This document shows, piece after piece, positions 1-5,172 of a stretch of DNA of 5,172 nucleotides. Both the position numbers and the translations under genes were made by a program. Position 1 is the stretch's first letter, and each line of letters opens with the position of its first letter. This DNA is from JANLSO01 sp031362405. Lineage in GTDB: Bacteria > Actinomycetota > Thermoleophilia > Miltoncostaeales > Miltoncostaeaceae. The stretch covers positions 1 to 5,172 of the forward strand of contig JANLSO010000057.1 of NCBI GenBank assembly GCA_031362405.1, written 5' to 3'. The notes under the pieces were generated by a model. The model saw only the letters and a program-made list of their open reading frames with translations. It did not search any database and had not been told where the DNA came from.

Positions 1-43
1 TCGTAATCCTTCGCTTGGGCTGGCCCGCCCGAACCCTAAACTT

Positions 44-73
44 GGGGGCCCGCGCCGGCGCGGGGGAACCCCC
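44..73. repeat. GC-rich nested palindrome in the intergenic left end
   Basis: Positions 49-64 form a perfect 16-bp palindrome (CCCGCGCC/GGCGCGGG). It is flanked by GGGGG (44-48) and CCCCC (69-73), which can pair around it with a 4-nt bulge (65-68), giving a long hairpin; GGGGG (62-66) and CCCCC (69-73) offer an alternative pairing. It lies beyond the lipoprotein terminator. On the minus strand it is followed by AAGTTTAGGG, which is a poor T tract. It could be an additional terminator, part of a leader or regulatory RNA for a gene beyond the left edge, or an intergenic repeat. Bases 1-43 show AAGGA on the minus strand (8-12), which might be a ribosome binding site for a gene starting outside the window, but this cannot be tested. 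Confidence 0.45.
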
Positions 74-125
74 TGTTCCCGACCGCCGGGCGCGCTCGCG
101 GGTGCCCATCAGTCAAAACACGACT

Positions 126-158
126 CGGGGCGCCTCCCGAAACTCGGCAGGCGCCCCG
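126..158 (-). terminator. Rho-independent terminator of the lipoprotein gene
   Basis: CGGGGCGCCT (126-135) and AGGCGCCCCG (149-158) are exact reverse complements, giving a 10-bp GC stem with a 13-nt loop, starting 25 nt after the TAG stop at 183. Reading the minus strand, the stem is followed by AGTCGTGTTTTGACTG, with a TTTT run about 8 nt downstream. The tail is short but the stem is strong. On the plus strand no T run follows, so it is likely to act only on the minus-strand transcript. Confidence 0.75.
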
Positions 159-182
159 TGGCGTACTCGGTAGAGCGAGGAG

Positions 183-1838
183 CTACTTGGTGATCTTCAC
201 GAACATCTCGAACGTGGGGGTCTCGCCGCCGGTCGACCAGGCGACAACGCTCTTGATCGGGCGCAGGTTGGCCAGATCCTTTGCGCTTGCGCCGTCGAAG
301 GCGCCCGAGGCCTCACCGAGGGCCACGGCCTTCTGGACGTTGATCCATGCCAGCGAGTTGACCTTGTCGGGCATGCCCGCCGTTGCGGCGGTGAACTCGG
401 TCGACTGCGACAGCGGCGAGGTGGGGCGCTGGATCTGACGGACCGTCGCGGGGCTGGATCCGATGATCGCGAGTTTGCCCTCGACGCCGTAGGTGACGCC
501 GCCGGTAGGTGCGACCGGGAGGTCCCACCCCTGAACGCCGCCTTCGAGGGGCGTCGCGCGCCACTCGGGAAGCTTCGTCTCAGGTGAGAACTGCTTGATG
601 AGCGTCGGCACGCGTTCGCGCAGCGTGTCGAGGGTCTTCGACGCGCGCGCGCCATCTTCGACCTCGAGGGCAAGCGCGACACCCGGAAGCGGCGCGCCGG
701 AGGTCACAACAAGGCCATGCTCGAGTGTCGTCAGGGCGCTCAGGTCATCGACCGAGACACCGAGCTGGGGCTGAAGCTGCGCGGTCAGCGCCTGCAGCTG
801 CGCCGTGGGGTCGCCCGCCCCTGCTCCGGCCGCCCCGAACTGCTCGAGAGCGTTGGCAATCTGTCCCTGAAGGTTCCGGAAGCCCACGTAGGCGATAGCG
901 TCTGAGGGAACTTTCTCGGTGAGCTTCGGCGCGAACTCTGTGTCGGGCACCGGCGGAATACCCATGCTGACGCCCTTCATGCGCATGCCCTCGCTCTCAG
1001 CCGCAAGTGTCACGGCGACGCGGGCGTCCTTGTACTGCGCAGTGAGGGCGCCTGCCTGAGCAAGGTTCGGATCGGCGGCGACCTGCTGCTGGATGACCGC
1101 GCCGTAGTCGACATATGCCTGAGCGAACGTGTCGCCCGGCAGCTTGGAGATCGTGGAGGTGAAGCGGTCGGAGCCCGCGAGCGTCGCGGAGCCTCCGGCC
1201 GAGTGCGCGTCGATCGCGAGCTTGAGGTCTTCCGCGTTCGGGGCGAAAACGATCGAACCGGCCACCACGGCGGCCACACCATCGTCGCTCTTGTGGACGG
1301 CGACTCCCCCGACCTGGATCGGAGCGGCGGGGTCGTGATCGTCGAGCAACTTCTCGGCCTCGGCGTCCTTGCCGTCGGCAAGATCGGCGACCGCGACCAC
1401 CGGCTGATCACTCGCCGCGGCCGCCGCCGCGGCGGGGTCGGTCGAGGTCGTCAGCCGTGACGCGTTTGCGAGCGACAAGACCGCGAGCCCCGCGCGGCCG
1501 CCGAGAAGCGGTTTCACCTGGGTCTCGTAGTTGAGGCTTCCGGTGGTCAGGTTGTCCTCGAGCTCCTTGCGCAGCTCGGGATATGCGGGAAACAACTTCG
1601 CCAGCGTGTCGACCTGGGTCCACTGAGCACCGTCGACATCGGTCGAGAGCTCAACATAGATGGGAGCGCTGGCCGGAATGAAGCCGGCGATCGTGCTCGC
1701 AGAGGCGCCGGAGGGAGACGACTGGCTCGTGGTGCCCCCACATCCCGCCGCGACGAGCGAAAGGGCGGCGACGGGGGCGGCAGCGAGAACCCAGCGTCGC
1801 CGAATGAGTCGGCTCGCGGGACGGGGTAGACGACGCAT
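183..1838 (-). CDS. Predicted DUF3352-family lipoprotein of unknown function
   Basis: This 551-residue protein begins with a signal peptide: an arginine-rich start (residues 1-15), a hydrophobic core (about 16-31) and a lipobox A30-A31-G32-Cys33, so Cys33 is probably lipidated and the mature protein anchored outside the cytoplasmic membrane. RRRWVL (13-18) also satisfies a relaxed twin-arginine pattern, so export by Tat is possible. A Ser/Thr/Gly-rich linker (34-50) precedes the globular part. The rest looks like DUF3352, a family of about 500-residue proteins with no known function: FIPASAPIYVEL (53-64), a second KVPSDAIAYVGF (309-320), and paired 'FT...P....AYVD/AWIN' segments (226-244 and 482-500), showing an internal two-fold repeat. 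Seven consecutive alanines occur at 136-142. No enzymatic motif is recognised. It follows the gpsA operon after 171 bp and is followed by a strong terminator. The family assignment comes from memory of its motifs. Confidence 0.85.
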   Translation of the reverse strand: MRRLPRPASRLIRRRWVLAAAPVAALSLVAAGCGGTTSQSSPSGASASTIAGFIPASAPIYVELSTDVDGAQWTQVDTLAKLFPAYPELRKELEDNLTTGSLNYETQVKPLLGGRAGLAVLSLANASRLTTSTDPAAAAAAASDQPVVAVADLADGKDAEAEKLLDDHDPAAPIQVGGVAVHKSDDGVAAVVAGSIVFAPNAEDLKLAIDAHSAGGSATLAGSDRFTSTISKLPGDTFAQAYVDYGAVIQQQVAADPNLAQAGALTAQYKDARVAVTLAAESEGMRMKGVSMGIPPVPDTEFAPKLTEKVPSDAIAYVGFRNLQGQIANALEQFGAAGAGAGDPTAQLQALTAQLQPQLGVSVDDLSALTTLEHGLVVTSGAPLPGVALALEVEDGARASKTLDTLRERVPTLIKQFSPETKLPEWRATPLEGGVQGWDLPVAPTGGVTYGVEGKLAIIGSSPATVRQIQRPTSPLSQSTEFTAATAGMPDKVNSLAWINVQKAVALGEASGAFDGASAKDLANLRPIKSVVAWSTGGETPTFEMFVKITK

Positions 1839-1849
1839 GGGGCGAGCAA

Positions 1850-1854
1850 CCTCC
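1850..1854 (-). promoter_or_regulatory. Ribosome binding site of the lipoprotein gene
   Basis: GGAGG on the minus strand lies 11 nt before the ATG at 1838. The gap is a little long, but the motif is a full Shine-Dalgarno core. The protein that starts at this ATG opens with an arginine-rich signal peptide, which supports the start. Confidence 0.6.
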
Positions 1855-1865
1855 GGGATGGTTGA

Positions 1866-1896
1866 ACGTTACGCAATTGACGGTAGCAACGGTGAA
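1866..1896 (-). promoter_or_regulatory. Tentative promoter for the DUF3352-like lipoprotein gene
   Basis: The region 1861-1930 is noticeably less GC-rich than its surroundings and lies between gpsA and the lipoprotein start. The best pair I can see on the minus strand is TTCACC (1891-1896) and TAACGT (1866-1871), separated by 19 nt; the latter fits the loose actinobacterial -10 pattern TANNNT. The match is weak and the spacing is long, so the position is a guess; only the presence of an independent promoter region somewhere in 1855-1930 seems likely. Confidence 0.22.
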
Positions 1897-1947
1897 GCGC
1901 ACCACCGATAGACAGAAGTAAAGGGTCGGTTCAGTCTGAGAAACACC

Positions 1948-1968
1948 TGCGACGTCCCATCGGTCGCA
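1948..1968 (-). terminator. Weak candidate terminator after gpsA
   Basis: On the minus strand TGCGAC, a 9-nt loop, and GTCGCA form a perfect 6-bp stem beginning 42 nt after the gpsA stop, followed by GGTGTTTCTC with only a short T run. The stem is short and the tail poor, so termination here would be inefficient, and some read-through into the lipoprotein gene is possible. Confidence 0.25.
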
Positions 1969-2009
1969 CCAGCCGTCGACATGAGCAACCCAGGCGCCCG
2001 CCCAGCGTT

Positions 2010-3005
2010 TCAGCGTTCCGGCACCGGGGCTCGAGCCATGAGGTCGTCCATGCACTCGGGAATCGGCTTCCCGTCGAGGGCTGCGGCGACCTCAATGCTG
2101 ATCGGAAGCTCCACGCCGACGCTCGCGGCGAGCACCAGCAGACTATGAACCGTCCACAGACCCTCGGCCACCTGGCCGATCTCGCCTTCGACATCGCCGA
2201 CGGGCATGCCGCGCGCGATGAGCTCGCCCGCGCGCCGATTGCGGCTGTGCGAGCTCGTGCAGGTGGCGACCAGATCACCCATTCCCGCAAGACCGCGGAA
2301 GGTGTCGGCGCGGGCGCCGCAGGCGGTGCCCAACCGGGTCATCTCGGCGAGGCCACGCGTCATCAGGCTGGCCTTCGCGTTGTCACCGAAGCCGAGGCCG
2401 TCAGAGATACCCGCCGCGATCGCGACGACGTTCTTGGCCGCGGCGCACAGCTCGACGCCGAGAAGATCGTCGTTCACATAGACCCGGAAGCGTCGCCCAT
2501 TGAGCAGAGTCTGAACCGTCTCGGAGAGCCCCGATTCGCCGGCGACGACGGTCGCCGCGGGCTGCCCCGCTACGACCTCCTCGGCGTGGTTGGGCCCAGA
2601 CAGCATCGTGAACGGCGTGTTCGGGGCGCACCGGGCTCGCCACACCTGCGAAAGCCGGCCGCCGGTGTCGGGATCAAGACCCTTCGTGAGCGACAGCAGC
2701 CCGACGCCGGGCGCGAGCCGGGGAACCAGCCAGTCGGCGGTCTCCGCGGTCGCTCGGCTCGGAACGGCAAGGACAACGATCTCGGCTCCGTCAAGCGACG
2801 CGTCGGCCCCCAGGTGAGAGACCCGTACCGAATCCGGCAGCGAGACGCCCGGCAGGTAGCGGTCGTTACGCCGTTCCCGGGCGATCTGCTCGGCGGCCTC
2901 GGGCCGGCGGCAGATCAGCGTCGTCTCCACCCCGCGGTTTCCGACCATCGCCGCGAACGCCGTCCCCCACGACCCGGCGCCCACGACCGCAATGTGCGTC
3001 GTCAA
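2010..3005 (-). CDS. gpsA: NAD(P)+-dependent glycerol-3-phosphate dehydrogenase
   Basis: This protein of 331 residues matches GpsA, which is usually about 330-340. It reduces dihydroxyacetone phosphate to sn-glycerol-3-phosphate in the cytoplasm, the backbone for membrane phospholipids. The N-terminus has the Rossmann dinucleotide-binding loop IAVVGAGSWGTAFA (5-18). Further motifs are LSLTKGL with Lys109, LSGPNHAEEV (135-144), ELCAAAKNVVAIAAG with the probable catalytic Lys191, GFGDNAKASL (205-214), and the signature FRGLAGMGDLVATC followed by SRNRRAG (236-260), whose Arg255-Asn256 fit the substrate-binding RN pair. I chose the TTG at 3005 because translation from it begins MTTHIAVVGAG, GAAGGG sits 9 nt upstream, and it overlaps the der stop as TTGA. 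No ATG or GTG gives a better N-terminus. The frame stays open a further 138 codons into der, but that stretch is antisense-free shadow of der, not gpsA. It is the last gene of the overlapping cluster. Confidence 0.96.
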   Translation of the reverse strand: MTTHIAVVGAGSWGTAFAAMVGNRGVETTLICRRPEAAEQIARERRNDRYLPGVSLPDSVRVSHLGADASLDGAEIVVLAVPSRATAETADWLVPRLAPGVGLLSLTKGLDPDTGGRLSQVWRARCAPNTPFTMLSGPNHAEEVVAGQPAATVVAGESGLSETVQTLLNGRRFRVYVNDDLLGVELCAAAKNVVAIAAGISDGLGFGDNAKASLMTRGLAEMTRLGTACGARADTFRGLAGMGDLVATCTSSHSRNRRAGELIARGMPVGDVEGEIGQVAEGLWTVHSLLVLAASVGVELPISIEVAAALDGKPIPECMDDLMARAPVPER

Positions 3006-4414
3006 TCGTGGCGGCCCTTCACGCGGATGATCAGGGGAACGCCTTCGAGGTCGAATTTGCGCCGCAGCCGGTTCTCGAGCCAGAAGCCGTAGTCGCGGGT
3101 GATGAGGCCACGGTCGTTGACGTCGAGCCGGAAGGTTGGCGGCGATTGGCCGGTCTGCACCAGGTACCGCACCGACAGGCGTCGACCCTTCTTGCCGCGT
3201 GGGCCGGGCCGCTCGTCGGCAAGTATCCGTAGCTCCGCGTTCAGCTCGTGCGTGGAGATATGCGCGCGGTAGCGCTCTTCCAGACGCAACGCCGCGGGCA
3301 AGAGCCGGTGCAGCCCCTCCGAAGTCGTCGCCGAGCAGACCTCGATCGGCGGGCGCTGGCGGCTCTTCGCCCGCAGCTCGCCGCGGATGTGGTCGAGGTC
3401 GGGCTGCGCGAGGTCCCACTTGTTCATCACGAGCATCGTCGCGCAGTGCGCCTTGGCGGCCGAGTCGACGGCGCGCAGGTCGGCGTCGGTCAGCCCCTCG
3501 GTCGCGTCACAGACGACGATCGCCACGTCACTGCGGCCCGCGGCCTGTAGCGCGCGCAGCTGACTGTAGTGCTCGAGGTCGTCGCGCATCCGACCCTTCT
3601 TGCGCAGACCCGCGGTGTCGGTGAGCACGATCTCGCGATCGGCGTAGGTGATGAGCGTGTCAACCGGGTCGCGGGTCGTGCCCGGGCGGTCGTGCACGAT
3701 CACACGCTCTTCGCCCAGGAGGGCGTTGACGATCGAGCTCTTGCCGACGTTCGGACGCCCCATGATGCAGATGCTCGGCACGCCCTGGCGGCGCAGCACC
3801 TCCTGCTCTTCAGGAGCTTCGGGTAGCGCCGCGACGATGGCGTCGAGCAGGTCACCGGTATCGAGGCCGTGCTGCGCGGAGATCGGATAAACGTCGCCGA
3901 GGCCCATTGCCCATAGGCCCTGGGCAAGGAGCGCCGTCTCGGGGCGCTCGCACTTGTTGGCGATCACCATCACCGGCACCTCGGCCCGCCGTAGGCGCTC
4001 GGCGACATCGAGGTCGCCCGCGGTCGGCGCGACGTGCGCGTCGACGACGAACAGGATCAGATCGGCGCCGGTCAGGGCCTGGGTCGCCTGCGCCGCGATC
4101 TGACGGCCGATCGGGGTCGGGTCGGCCTCGTCGATGCCACCGGTGTCAACGAGCTGAAAGTTGCGGCCGATCCATTCGGCCCCCGCTTGGCGGCGATCAC
4201 GGGTTACCCCGGCGACGGCGTCGACGACCGCCTCGCGGCGGCCACTGAGCCGGTTGAACAGGGTTGACTTGCCGACGTTCGGGTAGCCCACGATCACCAC
4301 CACGGGCTGACCGTCCGACAGGGTCGTGCCGCCGGTGTCGTGCATGCGGCCCCCGGGGCCGCGATGGCCGCGCTGGGTCCGTGTGGATTCGCCGGGGGGC
4401 GTGCTTTCACTCAT
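3002..4414 (-). CDS. der: Ribosome assembly GTPase Der (EngA), tandem GTPase domains
   Basis: This 470-residue protein has two consecutive TrmE-Era-EngA-type GTPase domains and a C-terminal KH-like domain, the architecture unique to Der, which binds and helps mature the 50S ribosomal subunit. Domain 1 has GYPNVGKST (43-51, G1), GVTRD (69-73, G2), DTGG (90-93, G3), NKCE (153-156, G4) and SAQHG (179-183, G5). Domain 2 has GRPNVGKSS (219-227), PGTTRD (244-249), DTAG (266-269), NKWD (331-334) and SAT (361-363). The KH-like region covers about 375-470 and includes PPTFRLDVND. I chose the ATG at 4414 because GAAGGA lies 7 nt upstream and it overlaps the plsC stop as ATGAGTGA; the in-frame ATG at 4429 has no such site. 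About 38 residues rich in Ser, Thr, Gly, Pro and Arg precede domain 1, whereas E. coli Der begins almost directly at the G1 strand. A further in-frame ATG lies at 4345. The stop overlaps the gpsA start. Confidence 0.97.
   Translation of the reverse strand: MSESTPPGESTRTQRGHRGPGGRMHDTGGTTLSDGQPVVVIVGYPNVGKSTLFNRLSGRREAVVDAVAGVTRDRRQAGAEWIGRNFQLVDTGGIDEADPTPIGRQIAAQATQALTGADLILFVVDAHVAPTAGDLDVAERLRRAEVPVMVIANKCERPETALLAQGLWAMGLGDVYPISAQHGLDTGDLLDAIVAALPEAPEEQEVLRRQGVPSICIMGRPNVGKSSIVNALLGEERVIVHDRPGTTRDPVDTLITYADREIVLTDTAGLRKKGRMRDDLEHYSQLRALQAAGRSDVAIVVCDATEGLTDADLRAVDSAAKAHCATMLVMNKWDLAQPDLDHIRGELRAKSRQRPPIEVCSATTSEGLHRLLPAALRLEERYRAHISTHELNAELRILADERPGPRGKKGRRLSVRYLVQTGQSPPTFRLDVNDRGLITRDYGFWLENRLRRKFDLEGVPLIIRVKGRHD
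3015..3020 (-). promoter_or_regulatory. Ribosome binding site supporting the TTG start of gpsA
   Basis: The minus strand reads GAAGGG, then CCGCCACGA (9 nt), then TTG at 3005. It lies within the final codons of der. Together with the TTGA stop/start overlap it supports a coupled, non-ATG start for gpsA. Confidence 0.55.
4346..4362. repeat. Perfect 8-bp inverted repeat inside the start of der
   Basis: GCGGCCCC (4346-4353) and GGGGCCGC (4355-4362) are exact reverse complements around a single central C. The element falls in the part of der encoding the N-terminal extension, immediately upstream of the in-frame ATG at 4345. As RNA it could form a GC hairpin (realistically 6-7 bp with a small loop) about 50-70 nt after the chosen start codon. 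In such GC-rich DNA it may be coincidental; no function is claimed. Confidence 0.5.
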
Positions 4415-5051
4415 CAACAGTTCCTTCATTGGGCGGCGCGCCGGCGCGACCGCGCAGCTCGGCGATTGCCGCCATCATTCGTTCGGCCGCGGCCTGGGCA
4501 CGGGCTCCGCGGGGGCCTACGGTGAGATCGGAAAGGTCGAGCGGCGAGCCGATCTCGACCCGCACGGGGCCAAAGCGGCGCTGAGATCCCCAGATCGCCA
4601 TGGGTACCACTGTGACAGTCTCGTCGAGGGCCAGCGCACCCGCCCCCGGCATCGCCGGTCCGAGGCGCCCGTCGAGCGACCGCGTACCCTCGGGAAACAT
4701 CAGCAGGCAGTCGCCGCGGGCAAGGACGTCTTTGGCGGTGCGCATCGCGTGGCGGTCGGCTCCCCCGCGCTCGACCGGGAAGGCGCCGACCGCGCGCAGA
4801 ATGCGGGTCACAACGGGGCCACGGAAGAGTTCTTCTTTGGCCATGTAGTGCGTGCGACGCGGCGTGGCGGCCGTGCCGATCATCGGCGGGTCGAGCCCGG
4901 AGATGTGGTTGCAGACAAGAAGCACCCCTCCGCGGCGCGGAATGTTCTGCCGACCACCGCGACGCAGCCGGTAGACGCCCTGGAAGATGGCCTTGCACAT
5001 GACGTAGGTGATCGGCCACACGACGCGATTGATGCCGGCCGTCTCGCTCAT
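4407..5051 (-). CDS. plsC: 1-acyl-sn-glycerol-3-phosphate acyltransferase (PlsC/LPLAT family)
   Basis: This 214-residue protein has the ordered motifs of the PlsC acyltransferase family. Motif I is NHISGLD (residues 48-54), with the catalytic His49 and Asp54. Motif II lies around GAFPVERGG (89-97). Motif III is FPEGTRS (119-125), which binds the glycerol phosphate, and motif IV is VVPMAIWG (148-155). Family members transfer an acyl chain to the sn-2 position of lysophosphatidate at the inner face of the cytoplasmic membrane, giving phosphatidate. The N-terminal stretch (residues 8-27) is amphipathic to hydrophobic and may associate with the membrane; no clear multi-pass segment is seen. The length is typical of short actinobacterial PlsC proteins. 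The ATG at 5051 is preceded by GGGGGAG with a 5-nt gap and overlaps the cmk stop by 4 nt. The C-terminus overlaps der by 8 nt. Substrate specificity among LPLAT paralogues cannot be settled from sequence alone. Confidence 0.93.
   Translation of the reverse strand: MSETAGINRVVWPITYVMCKAIFQGVYRLRRGGRQNIPRRGGVLLVCNHISGLDPPMIGTAATPRRTHYMAKEELFRGPVVTRILRAVGAFPVERGGADRHAMRTAKDVLARGDCLLMFPEGTRSLDGRLGPAMPGAGALALDETVTVVPMAIWGSQRRFGPVRVEIGSPLDLSDLTVGPRGARAQAAAERMMAAIAELRGRAGAPPNEGTVDE
4422..4427 (-). promoter_or_regulatory. Ribosome binding site that decides the der start
   Basis: The minus strand has GAAGGA, a 7-nt gap (ACTGTTG in part), then the ATG at 4414. It lies inside the plsC reading frame just before the plsC stop. 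The alternative ATG at 4429 is preceded only by GC-rich sequence without a purine-rich site, which is why the shorter 470-residue form is preferred. Confidence 0.7.
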
Positions 5052-5172
5052 GCCATCTCCCCCGCACCGCGGCGCTCGCGCGCGTCGGCAACGAGCCGCT
5101 CGAGTAGGGCGACGACGTCCTCGACGGGCAGCCCCGACGTATCGACGACCACCGCGTCGGCGGCGGCGAGAA
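5048..5172 (-). CDS. cmk: Cytidylate kinase, C-terminal fragment (gene runs off the right edge)
   Basis: Only the last 40 codons and the TGA stop are inside the window. The visible peptide contains ADAVVVDTSGLPVEDVVALL followed by a short arginine-rich tail that ends in GEMA. The pattern 'DAxxxDTSGLxxxxVV' is typical of the end of bacterial CMP/dCMP kinases, where the final beta strand and helix follow the LID region. The enzyme phosphorylates CMP and dCMP with ATP in the cytoplasm, which recycles cytidine nucleotides and supports CTP supply, including for CDP-diacylglycerol. The P-loop and substrate-binding residues lie outside the window and cannot be checked. The identification rests on this tail and on the neighbours, because cmk next to plsC and der is a common bacterial arrangement. 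Its stop overlaps the plsC start as ATGA, implying coupling. A different kinase with a similar tail is possible but less likely. Confidence 0.82.
   Translation of the reverse strand, partial: LAAADAVVVDTSGLPVEDVVALLERLVADARERRGAGEMA
5057..5063 (-). promoter_or_regulatory. Ribosome binding site of plsC
   Basis: The minus strand reads GGGGGAG, then ATGGC, then the ATG at 5051. This purine-rich Shine-Dalgarno-like sequence lies inside the last codons of cmk, so plsC initiation is probably coupled to termination of cmk. The nearer upstream ATG (5054-5056) is out of frame for plsC: it is the penultimate sense codon of cmk and reads ATG GCA TGA. Confidence 0.6.

Noticed and set aside
20..120. GGGGGAACCCC and a downstream CCCATCAG resembling parts of a c-di-AMP (ydaO) riboswitch on the plus strand
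   Set aside because: The other conserved segments are missing, and no plus-strand gene follows, only the 3' end of a convergent gene.
2..192. Plus-strand frame open from the left edge to a TGA at 190-192
   Set aside because: It crosses the terminator hairpin and palindromes, has low GC at third positions for this genome, and its translation shows no recognisable protein; it is open by chance.
1408..1440. GC-only repeat-like run of CCG/GCG triplets
   Set aside because: It encodes the polyalanine stretch (residues 136-142) of the lipoprotein with mixed GCC/GCG codons, so it is explained by coding and is not a clear slippage repeat.
2145..3092. Long plus-strand open frame (315 codons) opposite gpsA
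   Set aside because: It is exactly antisense to gpsA, its translation is arginine-rich with no recognisable domain, and open antisense frames are expected opposite GC-rich coding sequence.
3006..3419. N-terminal extension of gpsA to an ATG at 3419
   Set aside because: The stretch is fully covered by der in another frame, shows no family similarity, and the TTG at 3005 gives the correct GpsA N-terminus and length.
4415..4429. Earlier ATG for der at 4429 (adds MKELL)
   Set aside because: No ribosome binding site precedes it, while GAAGGA lies 7 nt before the ATG at 4414; the longer form would also increase the overlap with plsC.

Overview
The window is high-GC DNA with dense, overlapping genes. 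Every supported gene lies on the minus strand, so transcription runs from high to low coordinates. GC-rich third codon positions, Ala/Arg/Gly-rich proteins, and a cmk-plsC-der-gpsA cluster beside a DUF3352-type lipoprotein suggest an actinomycetote, possibly of the Thermoleophilia (Solirubrobacterales/Gaiellales) type. That placement is inference, since no rRNA or other taxonomic marker is present.

Layout from right to left: the C-terminal 40 codons of a cytidylate kinase gene (cmk, 5048-5172, cut by the window edge); a 1-acylglycerol-3-phosphate acyltransferase (plsC family, 4407-5051); the double-GTPase ribosome assembly factor Der/EngA (3002-4414); and NAD(P)-dependent glycerol-3-phosphate dehydrogenase (gpsA, 2010-3005). 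The four genes overlap head to tail by 4, 8 and 4 nt, and gpsA probably starts at TTG, so this is almost certainly one translationally coupled operon. A 171-bp intergenic region (1839-2009) follows, with a weak hairpin, a relatively AT-rich patch that may hold a promoter, and a GGAGG ribosome binding site. Then comes a 551-residue predicted lipoprotein resembling DUF3352 (183-1838), followed 25 nt after its stop by a strong hairpin terminator (126-158). The last 125 bases hold GC-rich palindromes and no convincing gene.

The operon links phospholipid precursor supply with growth. GpsA makes sn-glycerol-3-phosphate, PlsC acylates the resulting lysophosphatidate to phosphatidate, and Cmk feeds the CTP pool needed for CDP-diacylglycerol. 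Der matures the 50S ribosomal subunit. The lipoprotein appears to be a separate transcription unit of unknown function in the cell envelope.

This is mostly an ordinary housekeeping region, and I found no convincing new system. The points most worth a second look are the internal duplication of the lipoprotein, the roughly 38-residue N-terminal extension of Der with a second possible start and an embedded inverted repeat, the NKCE variant of the G4 motif in Der's first GTPase domain, and the palindromic intergenic block near the left edge.
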